Source: Nitrososphaerota archaeon (GTDB lineage: Archaea; Thermoproteota; Bathyarchaeia; Bathyarchaeales; Bathycorpusculaceae). Taken from it: 5,894 bases of DNA. A model generated the notes under the pieces. The model searched no databases. It was not told the origin of the DNA and was given only the letters and a program-made list of their open reading frames with translations. A program made the position numbers and the translations under genes. Numbering within the stretch: position 1 is the stretch's first letter; each line of letters starts with the position of its first letter. Shown piece after piece: positions 5,852 through 5,894 of the stretch. Location of the stretch: the NCBI GenBank assembly GCA_031282985.1, contig JAITCR010000092.1:1-5894 (forward strand), given 5' to 3'.

Positions 5852-5894
5852 GTAACGTTTTGCCCCTTTTTGGACGCTCTACAGGTGATTTTGT
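5419..5894 (-). mobile_element. IS5-family (ISL2-like) element B, right part, reversed and running off the edge
   Basis: The transposase 3' end faces left and finishes in the repeat at 5419-5435. Coding similarity continues to the right edge, where the complement reads TKSPVERP, just inside the conserved IDATESP motif. Its left end, about the first third of the transposase, lies beyond the window. The flanking bases AAT (5416-5418) fit an ANT target. It appears to be inserted into element A in the opposite direction. Confidence 0.8.

Larger units (their letters stand above)
5396..5894 (-). pseudogene. IS5-family transposase B, C-terminal two thirds, one frameshift
   Basis: On the minus strand the frame reads RYYSGKKKRHTIKTQVVVNR, then VDGQIICASSAKGRRHDSRL. 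It continues with the second catalytic Asp in AVMDTGYVGIAKFHA and the catalytic Glu in RVLNEQVISLMKRFEI. It closes with the typical RKRFSLRFNLICGICNFEK. A break at 5857-5875 (runs of A and G on the coding strand) separates this from TKSPVERPKRG, which reaches the edge; one A fewer or two more would join them. The frame passes through the terminal repeat without a stop and ends at TAG (complement of 5396-5398) inside element A, adding about eight foreign residues. If only read from its first in-frame GTG (5812), the product is 138 residues without the first catalytic Asp. It is probably inactive. Confidence 0.8.

Noticed and set aside
1..5894. CRISPR array, tRNA, rRNA, toxin-antitoxin or defence genes
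   Set aside because: No regularly spaced repeats, cloverleaf-like sequences, rRNA segments or such protein motifs were seen on either strand.

Overview
The window is a short chromosomal segment, about 60-65% A+T by eye. An intact two-gene glycosylation operon fills its middle, and decayed insertion sequences lie on both sides. No taxonomic marker gene is present. The TTG start with a strong GAGG ribosome-binding site, the Alg5/Dpm1-type GT2 enzyme beside a large membrane glycosyltransferase, and the single-ORF style IS1 transposase suggest an archaeon, perhaps Bathyarchaeia-like. A bacterium such as a Chloroflexi relative is not excluded.

Layout. Positions 2-118 hold the last 38 codons of an unidentified gene, which runs into an IS1-family remnant (about 111-291). 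That remnant keeps only the transposase C-terminus and the right terminal repeat. A short leader (292-379) precedes a 1015-residue membrane protein (380-3427). This protein carries an N-terminal GT-C module, then a PMT/GT39-type GT-C module whose first outer loop contains a discoidin-like beta domain. A cytosolic GT2 enzyme related to dolichyl-phosphate-glucose/mannose synthases (3403-4167) overlaps its 3' end. The inferred pathway is that the GT2 enzyme charges a polyprenyl phosphate with a hexose on the cytosolic face. The lipid-linked sugar is then used by the GT-C protein on the outer face to glycosylate protein or envelope glycan.

Five bases after the GT2 stop codon, the left end of a second IS1 copy begins (4173), in the same orientation as the first. 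It carries the N-terminal and central parts of the transposase, with a frameshift at a run of seven A. It is interrupted near 4735 by an IS5-family (ISL2-like) element that has several frameshifts. That element is in turn interrupted near 5419 by a second, related IS5-family element on the opposite strand, which runs off the right edge. The right third is therefore a nest: IS5-like within IS5-like within IS1.

The most notable structure is that the two IS1 pieces are nearly complementary halves arranged around the glycosylation operon, with their inner terminal repeats matching perfectly over 12 bp. The operon therefore sits like the cargo of a degraded composite element. I see no CRISPR array, tRNA, rRNA or defence system.
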